Shown here: in pieces, positions 9,872 through 17,854 of the stretch
Numbering within the stretch: position 1 is the first letter of the stretch
Layout of the letters: every line of letters begins with the position of its first letter
Source: Alphaproteobacteria bacterium
GTDB taxonomy: Bacteria; Pseudomonadota; Alphaproteobacteria; Rickettsiales; UBA8987
Assembly (NCBI GenBank): GCA_030429725.1
Contig: JAUIEX010000018.1
Span: forward strand, 1-35,499
Direction: 5' to 3'
DNA: 35,499 nt
Program-made: the position numbers and the translations under genes
Notes under the pieces: generated by a model
Seen by the model: only the letters and a program-made list of their open reading frames with translations
What the model was told of the DNA's origin: nothing
The model's database searches: none

Positions 9872-9881
9872 AAGGTTTGGC

Positions 9882-10055
9882 ATGGAATCATATGTGGCAA
9901 CGGCGGAAAACTATAGTTTCTATCTTGGGCTTATCTATGTTTTTTGGGCTTTGATGCTGGGCGGGCTGATTATTCAGACGGTGGCGGCGCATCAAAAAAC
10001 CAAAGCGCGAAAAAAAGATGTTGAAGGGGTTGGAACCCCTCAGATACATTCGTAA
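9882..10055 (+). CDS. ccmD: Heme exporter protein CcmD (small membrane protein)
   Basis: A 57-codon ORF with one membrane segment (about residues 12-34, YSFYLGLIYVFWALMLGGLI) followed by a basic tail (HQKTKARKK). This is the standard architecture of CcmD, the small subunit that helps release holo-CcmE from the CcmABC heme-handling complex. AGAAGG lies about 6 bases before the ATG. Its stop codon shares one base with the ccmE start (TAATG), implying translational coupling. Identity rests mainly on size, topology and position directly before ccmE-ccmF, because CcmD sequences are poorly conserved. CcmA, CcmB and CcmC are not in this window. Confidence 0.8.
   Translation: MESYVATAENYSFYLGLIYVFWALMLGGLIIQTVAAHQKTKARKKDVEGVGTPQIHS
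10025..10040 (+). other. Perfect hairpin just upstream of ccmE
   Basis: AGGGGTT (10025-10031) and AACCCCT (10034-10040) are perfect inverted arms separated by two G's. The hairpin lies inside the 3' end of ccmD, 14 bases before the ccmE ATG. It contains the only purine-rich run that could serve as a ccmE ribosome site, so it could make ccmE translation depend on ribosomes finishing ccmD. Confidence 0.45.
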
Positions 10056-10519
10056 TGAAGCCAAAAACAAAACGACTTTTTGTGGTTCTGGCATCCCTGC
10101 TGTTGATGTCATTTGGATTGATGCTGATTCTTAACTTTTTTAAGGATCAGGTTGTGTTTTTTTACGCACCATCGGAGCTAAGTGCAGGCTTTGCTTCCGG
10201 AAAATTAATGGATGGGCAAAAAGTGCGTATCGGCGGCTATGTTCAGCCGGAAACAATCCGTAAAGATGGCATTAAAACCCAATTTATCCTTGAGGATTCT
10301 GAAGAGGAAATTTTAGTTTCGTATGACGGTATTTTGCCGCCAATGTTTCGTGAAGGGCAGGGTGTTGTTGCTGAAGGCGTAATTGCAAGTGAGCAGGAGC
10401 GCTATGGATTGAATGCCGATAGATTGCTGACCAAGCATGATGAGACGTATAAGCCGCCTGAAATGCAGCGGCTTGATACAAAGAAAAGCGCCGGCAATTT
10501 GCAGGTGAATCAGCCATGA
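10055..10519 (+). CDS. ccmE: Cytochrome c maturation heme chaperone CcmE
   Basis: A 154-residue periplasmic heme chaperone that binds heme covalently and passes it to the CcmF/H lyase. A single N-terminal membrane anchor (about residues 7-29) is followed by the OB-fold domain. The diagnostic heme-binding motif is present: His128 in LLTKHDETYKP, with Tyr132 four residues later, as in the family's HxxxY pattern. The conserved segment VRIGGYVQPETI is also visible. It overlaps the ccmD stop by one base and the ccmF start by four bases (ATGA), so the three are translationally coupled. Length is normal for the family. Identification is secure. Confidence 0.97.
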   Translation: MKPKTKRLFVVLASLLLMSFGLMLILNFFKDQVVFFYAPSELSAGFASGKLMDGQKVRIGGYVQPETIRKDGIKTQFILEDSEEEILVSYDGILPPMFREGQGVVAEGVIASEQERYGLNADRLLTKHDETYKPPEMQRLDTKKSAGNLQVNQP

Positions 10520-12417
10520 TGGGGCTTGTGCATCTAGGGCAGGGGGCAATTTTAACACCGCTTATTTTGCTGCTTTTTCCGGTGATTGGGTTTGTGCTTA
10601 AACGCCCATATTGGGGGGCGATGACAAAGCATGCCGGGCAATATACGACATTATTACTTTGCCTTGCTATGGGCGTGTTAATTCTTGGCTATGGCATTTC
10701 TGATTTTGAAATTGAGAATGTCTATCAAAATTCACACAGCATGAAGCCATTATTGTATAAGCTTACAGGCAGTTGGGGCAATCATGAGGGCTCCATGCTG
10801 CTTTTTACGCTCATTTTGAGTTTGGTTTATTTCTTCGCCATAAGAAGTTGCCGGATTGCTGCTGTGGCACTTATTTTTCAGCATATAATCTGGCTTATTC
10901 TTATTTATCTGGCGGTGTTTTCCTCGCCTTTTATTCAGTTGCTGCCGCCGCCGGAAGAGGGTGTGGGGCTAAACCCTCTGTTGCAGGATATTGGCCTGGC
11001 AATACATCCGCCCATTCTTTACATAGGGTATGCGTTATTGGCGGTGCCATTTTCTTATGCACTTTATGGTTTATTTTCCTCGCAGGTGGAGATCAAAAAA
11101 CTTGCCCGCCTCATTCATCATTATGCTTTGTTAGCGTGGATTTTTTTGACGATTGGTATCGCGCTTGGCTCATGGTGGGCATATCGTGAACTGGGCTGGG
11201 GGGGTTTTTGGTTCTGGGATCCGGTGGAAAATGTTTCGCTTTTGCCATGGCTTTGCGCCACGGCGCTGCTGCATAGCGCACGTGTGACCGCTGTGCGCGG
11301 AACATATGCATACTGGACATTCATTCTCTCCGTTTTGTCTTTTTTATTGTGCCTGTTCGGTTTTTTTCTGGTGCGCTCAGGGCTGTTAAACTCCGTTCAT
11401 AGTTTTGCCCTTTCACCACAAAGAGGTTTAGCCATATTGGCGATATGCGGGTGGCTTATGCTGGTTGTTTTTCTGGCCTGTCTGCGCTTCATCAGTAAGG
11501 TAATAGGGGGCGGTGGGCATGCCGGAGCTGCGCCTTCACGGGAGCTATTGATTGGCTATAATAATATTATCATGGTGATTGCAATTTTCGTTGTTGCGTT
11601 GGGGCTTTTTTATCCTTTGGCAACGGAGCTGTTGAGCCAGCAAGCGGTGAGTGTGGGCCCTGTTTATTATAATTTAATGATGGCGGGGCTGAGTATTGCA
11701 TTATTGCCGATGATGGCGCTTGCGCACCATTCGCGCTGGGTTGGTGGCCTGAAACGCCGGCGGTGGTCGTTGGGCATCTTTTGCTGCATGGGAGTATTTT
11801 TTGCGGCCATCTTCTATGGTTTAACAAAGGCGGTGTTAAGCTCAGTTGTTGCCGGGCTGGCGATGGCAATGCTGTTGCAGACTATCATAATTTTTGTCAA
11901 AAAATGGCGCAACCAGGCCGGATCAAATGCGCCAACTCTCAAAATGGCGGCGATAACATTGGGGCATGTTGGGTTTGGAATATTGCTGATTGCTATTGTG
12001 GCGAATGCCGCTTTTTCCCTGAAACAAGAGCAGGTGATGCAGGTGGGTGATGTAAGAGATTTTCAGGAACTAAGCCTTAAGCTTGAAGCCATTAAGTATC
12101 TTCAGAAGGATAATTATATTGCACGGCAGGCGGTGTTCATGCTGGAGGGTTCTCAGGCGGGCGCGGTGGAGTTAACGCCGGAGCTGCGGCGTTATTTTCC
12201 GGAAGGAGAAGCCACAACGGAGGCGGCGCTGGTTTATGGTTTATGGCGGGATTATTACTTGGCCATAGGGCAGGATTCAACGGGAGAGGGGCTTTCTGTC
12301 AGGTTTTATGTGCGCGTGGCGGTGGCGTGGATATGGCTTTCTGCAGCGCTGATGGCATTGGCGGGTGTGGTGGCATTGTTCGCTAAAAGAAGGGGGGCGG
12401 ATGGTGCGCTGGATTAG
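10516..12417 (+). CDS. ccmF: Cytochrome c heme lyase subunit CcmF
   Basis: A 633-residue polytopic inner-membrane protein, the core of the cytochrome c synthetase that attaches heme to apocytochromes. The tryptophan-rich heme-handling (WWD) motif is clear: GWGGFWFWDPVENVSLLPWL, near residues 230-250. The conserved N-terminal block SWGNHEGSMLLF and many hydrophobic helices also match CcmF. A large periplasmic loop lies near the C-terminus before a last helix. It begins within the ccmE stop (ATGA) and overlaps the ccmG start by 17 bases. Full length compared with family members (about 640-660). Confidence 0.97.
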   Translation: MMGLVHLGQGAILTPLILLLFPVIGFVLKRPYWGAMTKHAGQYTTLLLCLAMGVLILGYGISDFEIENVYQNSHSMKPLLYKLTGSWGNHEGSMLLFTLILSLVYFFAIRSCRIAAVALIFQHIIWLILIYLAVFSSPFIQLLPPPEEGVGLNPLLQDIGLAIHPPILYIGYALLAVPFSYALYGLFSSQVEIKKLARLIHHYALLAWIFLTIGIALGSWWAYRELGWGGFWFWDPVENVSLLPWLCATALLHSARVTAVRGTYAYWTFILSVLSFLLCLFGFFLVRSGLLNSVHSFALSPQRGLAILAICGWLMLVVFLACLRFISKVIGGGGHAGAAPSRELLIGYNNIIMVIAIFVVALGLFYPLATELLSQQAVSVGPVYYNLMMAGLSIALLPMMALAHHSRWVGGLKRRRWSLGIFCCMGVFFAAIFYGLTKAVLSSVVAGLAMAMLLQTIIIFVKKWRNQAGSNAPTLKMAAITLGHVGFGILLIAIVANAAFSLKQEQVMQVGDVRDFQELSLKLEAIKYLQKDNYIARQAVFMLEGSQAGAVELTPELRRYFPEGEATTEAALVYGLWRDYYLAIGQDSTGEGLSVRFYVRVAVAWIWLSAALMALAGVVALFAKRRGADGALD

Positions 12418-12931
12418 TTTTGCTGCGTTTGGGGTGCTTTTTGTTGGCCTTGCCGGATTTTCTGCTTTGATTGTGCAGCGTCAGGCGGAAAATAAGGGGG
12501 TGTTGACGCCTGCGGAGCCTCAGCTTCAAATGAATGCATTAACATTTCAGCTGCCTTCCTGGGAGGGTGGCAAGCAATCAAAGCCGCTTTCAGAAATTAT
12601 TTTAGAAACGCCGAATCTATTGATTTCTTTTTATGCCTCATGGTGTGTAACCTGTGGGCAGGCAATGCAAAAACTTACTGCTTTGAAGGCAGAAAACATT
12701 GAAATGCTTGGTATTGCATGGCGGGATAATGAAAAGAAGCTTGCCGTATTTCACGCTCAACATGGTCAGCCATTTGATGAAGTTTTATTCGATAAAAAGG
12801 GTATTGCCGGTGTTTATTTTGGCATTACGGGCACGCCTGAATATTTCTTTTTTCAGAATGGAAAGCTCATCCGGCATTTTGTGGGTGAAATGAATGTAGA
12901 ATCTGTGAAGGCACTGCTAGGCCAGAGTTAG
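12401..12931 (+). CDS. ccmG: Thiol:disulfide interchange protein CcmG/DsbE
   Basis: A 176-residue membrane-anchored thioredoxin-like protein, probably the reductant for apocytochrome c cysteines. An N-terminal anchor (ISFAAFGVLFVGLAGFSALI) precedes a thioredoxin fold. The active site is WCVTC (Cys82, Cys85), and the cis-proline loop is GTPE in GITGTPEYFFF. The second motif residue is Val, where relatives more often have Glu or Pro. I chose ATG 12401 because an AGGGGGG run lies just upstream; a start at 12365 would add 12 residues before the anchor. It overlaps ccmF by 17 bp. The rest of the system (CcmH/CcmI) is not seen downstream. Confidence 0.92.
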   Translation: MVRWISFAAFGVLFVGLAGFSALIVQRQAENKGVLTPAEPQLQMNALTFQLPSWEGGKQSKPLSEIILETPNLLISFYASWCVTCGQAMQKLTALKAENIEMLGIAWRDNEKKLAVFHAQHGQPFDEVLFDKKGIAGVYFGITGTPEYFFFQNGKLIRHFVGEMNVESVKALLGQS

Positions 12932-12953
12932 CCTCCGCTTTAGCAGTGCCTTC
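12907..12953. terminator. Inverted repeat between convergent ccmG and sodB
   Basis: A perfect 13-base inverted repeat: left arm 12907-12919 inside the ccmG 3' end, right arm 12941-12953, with a 21-base loop that contains a further AGGC/GCCT pair. Its place between convergent genes suggests a bidirectional transcription stop, but there is no T-run after either arm, so the terminator call is tentative. Confidence 0.45.
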
Positions 12954-12961
12954 ATCAATTG

Positions 12962-13567
12962 CTATACTACATTTTCAAAATTTTGTGCGGCAAAATCCCA
13001 ATTCACAAGACTTTCAAGGAATGTATTCATGTATTTGGGGCGAGCATTCTGGAAATCCAGATAATAGGCATGTTCCCAAACATCCATCGTTATGAGCGGC
13101 GTTTCACCATTGGTCAGTGGTGTTTCGGCATTGGGTGTTTTGCGAATAGCCAGTGCGCCGTTGGCATCCGCCACCAGCCACGCCCAGCCGCTGCCAAATT
13201 GCGTGGCGCCGGCCTGAGCAAACTGCTCTTTAAAACTATCAAAGCTACCAAATGCCTGAGTGATCGCGTCGGCCAATTTTCCGCCAGGAGCGCCGCCGCC
13301 ATTGGGTTTCATGGAATGCCAGTAGAATGTATGGTTCCAGACCTGTGCCGCATTATTAAAAATGCCTTGTTTTTCTTTGTCATTGGCCGTTGCTTTGACA
13401 ATTTCTTCCAGAGATTTGCCGGCTAACGGGCTGTTGCTGAGCAAATTATTCAGATTATCCACATAGGCTTTATGGTGTTTACCATGATGAAAGCTCAATG
13501 TTTGAGCGGAAATATGGGGTTCAAGTGCATTTTGTGCGTAGGGAAGTTCTGGGAGTTCAAAAGTCAT
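12962..13567 (-). CDS. sodB: Superoxide dismutase, Fe-type
   Basis: A 201-residue Fe/Mn-family superoxide dismutase that converts superoxide to oxygen and hydrogen peroxide. Metal ligands are His27 (LSFHHGKHH), His79 (WNHTFYW), Asp162 and His166 (DVWEHAYY). Gln75 in AAQVWNH is the active-site glutamine position typical of the Fe enzyme (Gln69 of E. coli FeSOD). Metal choice is thus inferred as iron, though cambialistic use is possible. No signal peptide, so cytosolic. ATG 13567 has GAGG about 8 bases upstream; an upstream in-frame ATG at 13597 lacks this. It lies downstream of pabB with a 92 bp gap and probably has its own promoter there, although I see no strong one. Confidence 0.95.
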   Translation of the reverse strand: MTFELPELPYAQNALEPHISAQTLSFHHGKHHKAYVDNLNNLLSNSPLAGKSLEEIVKATANDKEKQGIFNNAAQVWNHTFYWHSMKPNGGGAPGGKLADAITQAFGSFDSFKEQFAQAGATQFGSGWAWLVADANGALAIRKTPNAETPLTNGETPLITMDVWEHAYYLDFQNARPKYMNTFLESLVNWDFAAQNFENVV

Positions 13568-13659
13568 AATTGCGCCTCTGGTTAGTTTAGTTATCAATGT
13601 GTTTGAGATAATTCATCCCGAATGAAATACAAGCATTTATGCAAAAAGAAATGCCTATA

Positions 13660-14991
13660 TTACAATTGCCTTAGCAAATAAGAATCAATCTCAAGTGTAT
13701 TGCAGATGCCACGCGCCTTGGTCAGGGTTTCCTGCCATTCATCGACCGGGTCGGAATCTGCAACGATACCGCCGCCCACTTGAAATTCAAAATATGTGTC
13801 CTGAATTAATAATGTCCTGATAATGACGGAAAGCTGGCATGAGCCATCACCTCCGAACCATCCGATCGCGCCGCTATAAATGCCGCGAGGAGCATTCTCC
13901 AGCCGGTCAATCCATTCCATGGCTTTGATTTTTGGCGCTCCTGTCATTGACCCGGGAGGAAAGCAGTTTTCAACCGCATCCAATGCAGTTTTTCCTTCGG
14001 CAAGTTTGCCTGTAATGAGGGAGGAAAGATGGTGAATCGTCTCATAGCTTGTAAGCCGAAAAAGTTCCGGCGTGTTAACGGTGCCAAACTCGCAGCTTTG
14101 ACTAAGATCATTGCGCATCAAGTCAACAATCATCAGGTTTTCCGCGCGATTTTTTTCAGATGAAAGCAAAGTTTGCCGCACTTTTAGATCGGCATGTTCA
14201 TCCTTTTCTCGCGGGCAGGAACCCTTAATTGGCAGAGCAAGAAGATGCCCGTCAGCATCGCATTTCAGAAAAAGCTCAGGGCTTGAAGAGAGGATATAGG
14301 TTTGCCCTTGTTTGATGAGGGCGCTGTAAGGGGCGGGGCTTTCCTGTGTTAACCTCCTAAATGTTTTGAAGATGGGGGGTTTCGCCGCAAAATGACCATA
14401 AAACTTGCGTGTTAGGTTTGTTTGATACATCTCTCCGGCGTGGATGCCTTCAATAATTGCCTCAACTTTCTTCAGATACTCATCGTTACTGTCATTGCTG
14501 CTGATGTTGTTAATGGCCGGCATTGCCGTGTTTGATATATGCTCCTTATGTTTATGTGAGGTGGCTGTAATTTTCTCAACGGTTAAATCTGCAAGATCAG
14601 CCTCCTCGCAATAGCAAAAAAGCTTTTGCTGATGATGATTCCAGATAAGTAGCAGCCCGTATCGAGTAAAATTCAGTGTCTTGTTATTCAATGAATATTC
14701 TTGCTTCCTGGCATAAAATGGCAGCAGGCTTTCCCTTCGCGCTTCATAATTGATTGTGCCAAACCATGCATTTGTTTCCTGCCTTTTGCCGGTGGAAAGT
14801 TTGTCCTGAAGCTTGCTCCAGTCGTTAGTGGCAAGGGTCTCCAGCGGGTGAAGCGCTAAGATGGAGCGCGGCACTTCATCCTTTGACTCCATCGAGGTGT
14901 GGAGAAAAGTAAAATCATGCTCCTCGCCTTGCAGAAGAAGCTCCGCAGTGTGAAGTGGGTCGTGCCATGCAAGTGTTTGATATAGTTTCAT
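13660..14991 (-). CDS. pabB: Aminodeoxychorismate synthase component I
   Basis: A 443-residue chorismate-binding enzyme that aminates chorismate to 4-amino-4-deoxychorismate for folate synthesis. The C-terminal catalytic domain shows PIKGSCPR (the PIKG lysine distinguishes PabB-type enzymes from anthranilate synthase), NLMIVDLMRNDL, TSYETIHHLSS and PPGSMTGAPK. The N-terminal half is divergent, as is usual for PabB. Its ATG lies 3 bases after the pabC stop, so pabC-pabB are one operon. The glutaminase subunit PabA is not in this window. Confidence 0.94.
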   Translation of the reverse strand: MKLYQTLAWHDPLHTAELLLQGEEHDFTFLHTSMESKDEVPRSILALHPLETLATNDWSKLQDKLSTGKRQETNAWFGTINYEARRESLLPFYARKQEYSLNNKTLNFTRYGLLLIWNHHQQKLFCYCEEADLADLTVEKITATSHKHKEHISNTAMPAINNISSNDSNDEYLKKVEAIIEGIHAGEMYQTNLTRKFYGHFAAKPPIFKTFRRLTQESPAPYSALIKQGQTYILSSSPELFLKCDADGHLLALPIKGSCPREKDEHADLKVRQTLLSSEKNRAENLMIVDLMRNDLSQSCEFGTVNTPELFRLTSYETIHHLSSLITGKLAEGKTALDAVENCFPPGSMTGAPKIKAMEWIDRLENAPRGIYSGAIGWFGGDGSCQLSVIIRTLLIQDTYFEFQVGGGIVADSDPVDEWQETLTKARGICNTLEIDSYLLRQL

Positions 14992-14994
14992 GTA

Positions 14995-15843
14995 TCAGAT
15001 TAGTAAATTTAAATAATATTCAGATAAAGAAGAGATAATTGCATGTTCAGTGAAGCATTTTTTGTGCAATTGTTTTACCGGAAGGATGCCAAACCCGGTG
15101 TTGGTATAAAAGGCGGCATCGGCGGCGTGAACATGTTCAATCGGGTAATTTCCTTCGTGAAGAGGAATTTTGAGCTGTGAAGCGGCCTCAATCACCAGCT
15201 TTCTTGTGATGCCGGGCAGGCAATCGGATGTGAGTGCGGGGGTGTGGATAATATGGTCTTTAATCCAGAAAAAATTGCCGGAGCTACACTCGCTCACAAA
15301 ACCCCGCGAATTGAGCATGATCGCATCAAAGCATTGATGTTCATGCGCCTCCATTTTTGCCAGCACCAAATTTATGCTGCTTAAGGCTTTTACCCCGGCT
15401 GGGAAGGCCGGCTGGGGCGGGCGGCAGTAACTGCTTTGCATGAGACTGATTGGTGATTTAGGCGCGATGGGAAGGGCGCGCATGGTAATAAGATGGCGGC
15501 TTTTGCCCGTATGTGTTGGAAGGTAGCCCAGACTGCCGCTGCCACGAGTGATGGCAAGCCGCAAAAGCCCGTCCTCGCAATTATTTTTTTTGATCAGCTC
15601 ACGGCAGTCATGCTTCAGCTGATCTTCCTCCGGCAAGTGGGTGGCAGGGAATTTCAGGCTTCTTAGGCCGGATTCAAGGCGTTGCCAATGGTGATGCCAG
15701 TGTGGCAGCAGGCCGCGAGTGACGCGTAATGTCTCAAAAACTCCATCGCCAAACATAAGGCCGCGATCTGTTATTGGTAGCGTCGCTTCGGCCACGGGCA
15801 TCATTAGGCGGTCTACGCTGCACCAATGCATCAATTCTTCCAT
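14995..15843 (-). CDS. pabC: Aminotransferase class IV, probable 4-amino-4-deoxychorismate lyase
   Basis: A 282-residue fold-type IV PLP enzyme. Conserved features are DRGLMFGDGVFETLRV near residues 26-41, the PLP lysine Lys152 in GVKALSSINLVLAKMEA, and RGFVSECSSGNFF. Fold-type IV proteins include PabC, branched-chain aminotransferase and D-amino acid aminotransferase, which are hard to tell apart by sequence. Its position 3 bases upstream of pabB makes PabC (aminodeoxychorismate to p-aminobenzoate plus pyruvate) most likely. An alternative start at 15831 (Met5) has GGAAG in a good position. It diverges from glmS across 82 bp. Confidence 0.88.
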   Translation of the reverse strand: MEELMHWCSVDRLMMPVAEATLPITDRGLMFGDGVFETLRVTRGLLPHWHHHWQRLESGLRSLKFPATHLPEEDQLKHDCRELIKKNNCEDGLLRLAITRGSGSLGYLPTHTGKSRHLITMRALPIAPKSPISLMQSSYCRPPQPAFPAGVKALSSINLVLAKMEAHEHQCFDAIMLNSRGFVSECSSGNFFWIKDHIIHTPALTSDCLPGITRKLVIEAASQLKIPLHEGNYPIEHVHAADAAFYTNTGFGILPVKQLHKKCFTEHAIISSLSEYYLNLLI

Positions 15844-15925
15844 GCATTTTCTTATAGATGGTTTAAATGCTGTTTGCCACTGGCCTGACGGGGCATTGAT
15901 GTTATCTTAAGATGAGAGGGATTAT

Positions 15926-17776
15926 ATGTGCGGTATTATTGGCATTCTCAGTAATGAGGCAGTTTCGGAAGGGCTGATTGACGGCTTGCGGCGTTTGGAG
16001 TATCGCGGGTATGACTCGGCAGGGATTGCAACGATATTTGAAGGAAAAATTCATCGTCGCCGTGCTGAAGGAAAAATCAGTAAGCTTGAAAAGCTTGCTC
16101 TGGAACAGCCTATTTTAGGAAATGTTGGTATTGGCCATACGCGCTGGGCAACGCACGGTGCGCCCATTGAAAAAAATGCCCATCCGCATGCCACGGAGAA
16201 GGTGGCGGTGGTGCATAATGGTATTATTGAAAATTTTGCTATGCTGAGGGCGGAGCTTGAGTCTCAGGGAGTGCAGTTCAATACGGATACGGATACGGAA
16301 GTGATCCCTCAGTTAATTACCCATTATCTTGAATCCGGAGATGCAATTGAAATGGCAGCTCAAAAGGCAATTTCCCGGCTGGAAGGAGCCTATGCTTTGG
16401 GCATTATCTATAATGGCGATGAGAAAATGTTGATTGCGGCACGGCACGGTTCGCCGCTGGCGCTGGGTTATGGGATGGGGGAGCGTCAGCATGAATTCTA
16501 TTTGGGGTCGGATGCGATGGCGCTTATTCACCTGACAAATTCAATCTCATATCTTGAAGAGGGAGATATTGCCTATATTCGTAAAGATGGCGTGACGATA
16601 TTGGATAGCGCCGGTAAGTCCGTCAGCCGTCCGATTGAAGTGGCAACGATAGCGAATATCAGCATCGGCAAAGAAAATTACCGCCACTTTATGCTCAAAG
16701 AAATCTATGAACAGCCGGGAGTGGTGGGCAATGTGCTGCGTGCATATGGAAATTCCGCCGCCGGTGACGTAACATTGCCGCCGGTTCCGTTCGATTTGTC
16801 GGTAATTTCACGGGTTACGATGGTGGCATGTGGAACATCCTATTATGCGGCCTGTGTGGCGCGTTATTGGTGCGAATCCGTAGCAAAAATTCCTGTGGAT
16901 TGTGATATTGCTTCGGAATTCCGCTATCGTGGGGCGCCTCTTGAAAAGGGCGGCGTGGCGATATTTGTTTCTCAGTCCGGAGAAACCGCAGATACGCTTG
17001 CGGCGATGCGTTATGCTAAGTCGCAGGGGCAGCACTGCGTGGCGGTGGTTAATGTGACGCAAAGTTCAATGGCACGTGAAGCCGATCTGGTGTTGCCTAC
17101 TTATTCCGGGCCGGAAATTGGCGTTGCCTCAACCAAGGCATTCACAACGCAATTGGTGGCGTTGGCGCTCTTTACCCTGAAACTTGCCAGAGAATCGGGA
17201 AAATTAACGGCGCAGCAGATGCAGAATTATATGGAAGCGCTGGGTGAGGTGCCGTCTCGTATGGCAACGGTGCTTCAGCATGATGGCATGATTGAGGATT
17301 TGGCGCAGGAAATCTCATTAGCACAGGATATCCTCTATATTGGGCGTGGCGTTTCTTTCCCGATTGCCATGGAAGGTGCGTTAAAGCTTAAGGAAATTTC
17401 CTATATTCATGCGGAGGCCGCCGCTGCAGGGGAGTTAAAGCACGGCCCCATTGCATTGGTGGATGAGGATGTGCCGGTGATTGCGATTGCGCCATCGGAT
17501 CAGTTATTTGAAAAAACTGCCTCTAATATCCGTGAAGTGGCGGCGCGTGGCGGGCGTATTATCCTGATTAGTGATGAGGCCGGTGTGGCGGCATTGAGTG
17601 ATGTTATTGAGGAGGCGATTACGATTCCTTCATTTGCATCAAAGGAGCTGGCAAGTTTCTTAGCGCCGATACTTTACGCTGTGCCCATCCAGCTTTTGGC
17701 ATACCATGTTGCCGTGGCAAAAGGGACGGATGTGGATCAGCCGCGCAATCTGGCTAAGTCCGTCACGGTTGAATAA
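15926..17776 (+). CDS. glmS: Glutamine-fructose-6-phosphate aminotransferase
   Basis: A 616-residue enzyme making glucosamine-6-phosphate from fructose-6-phosphate and glutamine, the entry step to UDP-GlcNAc for peptidoglycan and LPS. The N-terminal class II glutaminase domain has the nucleophile Cys2 (MCGIIGIL) and the conserved GHTRWATHG and HNGIIENF. Two SIS sugar-isomerase domains follow, with ACGTSYYA, SQSGETADTLAA and STKAFTTQ. The C-terminus is the typical NLAKSVTVE. GAGAGG lies about 7 bases before the ATG. I see no glmS ribozyme in the short 5' region, as expected outside Firmicutes. Full length. Confidence 0.98.
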   Translation: MCGIIGILSNEAVSEGLIDGLRRLEYRGYDSAGIATIFEGKIHRRRAEGKISKLEKLALEQPILGNVGIGHTRWATHGAPIEKNAHPHATEKVAVVHNGIIENFAMLRAELESQGVQFNTDTDTEVIPQLITHYLESGDAIEMAAQKAISRLEGAYALGIIYNGDEKMLIAARHGSPLALGYGMGERQHEFYLGSDAMALIHLTNSISYLEEGDIAYIRKDGVTILDSAGKSVSRPIEVATIANISIGKENYRHFMLKEIYEQPGVVGNVLRAYGNSAAGDVTLPPVPFDLSVISRVTMVACGTSYYAACVARYWCESVAKIPVDCDIASEFRYRGAPLEKGGVAIFVSQSGETADTLAAMRYAKSQGQHCVAVVNVTQSSMAREADLVLPTYSGPEIGVASTKAFTTQLVALALFTLKLARESGKLTAQQMQNYMEALGEVPSRMATVLQHDGMIEDLAQEISLAQDILYIGRGVSFPIAMEGALKLKEISYIHAEAAAAGELKHGPIALVDEDVPVIAIAPSDQLFEKTASNIREVAARGGRIILISDEAGVAALSDVIEEAITIPSFASKELASFLAPILYAVPIQLLAYHVAVAKGTDVDQPRNLAKSVTVE

Positions 17777-17814
17777 TCAGGGCATTGCTTAACGGTTTAT
17801 TAAAGTCTTTTTGT

Positions 17815-17820
17815 TAGAAT
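17815..17820 (+). promoter_or_regulatory. Candidate extended -10 element for the unknown helical protein gene
   Basis: TGTTAGAAT (ending at 17820) resembles an extended -10 (TGnTATAAT). It has no clear -35 box. If real, it puts the transcription start after the in-frame ATG at 17819 and supports ATG 17855 as the translated start. Confidence 0.25.
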
Positions 17821-17854
17821 GGGTAAAGAATATGGGACTAAACAGGGGCTAAAA

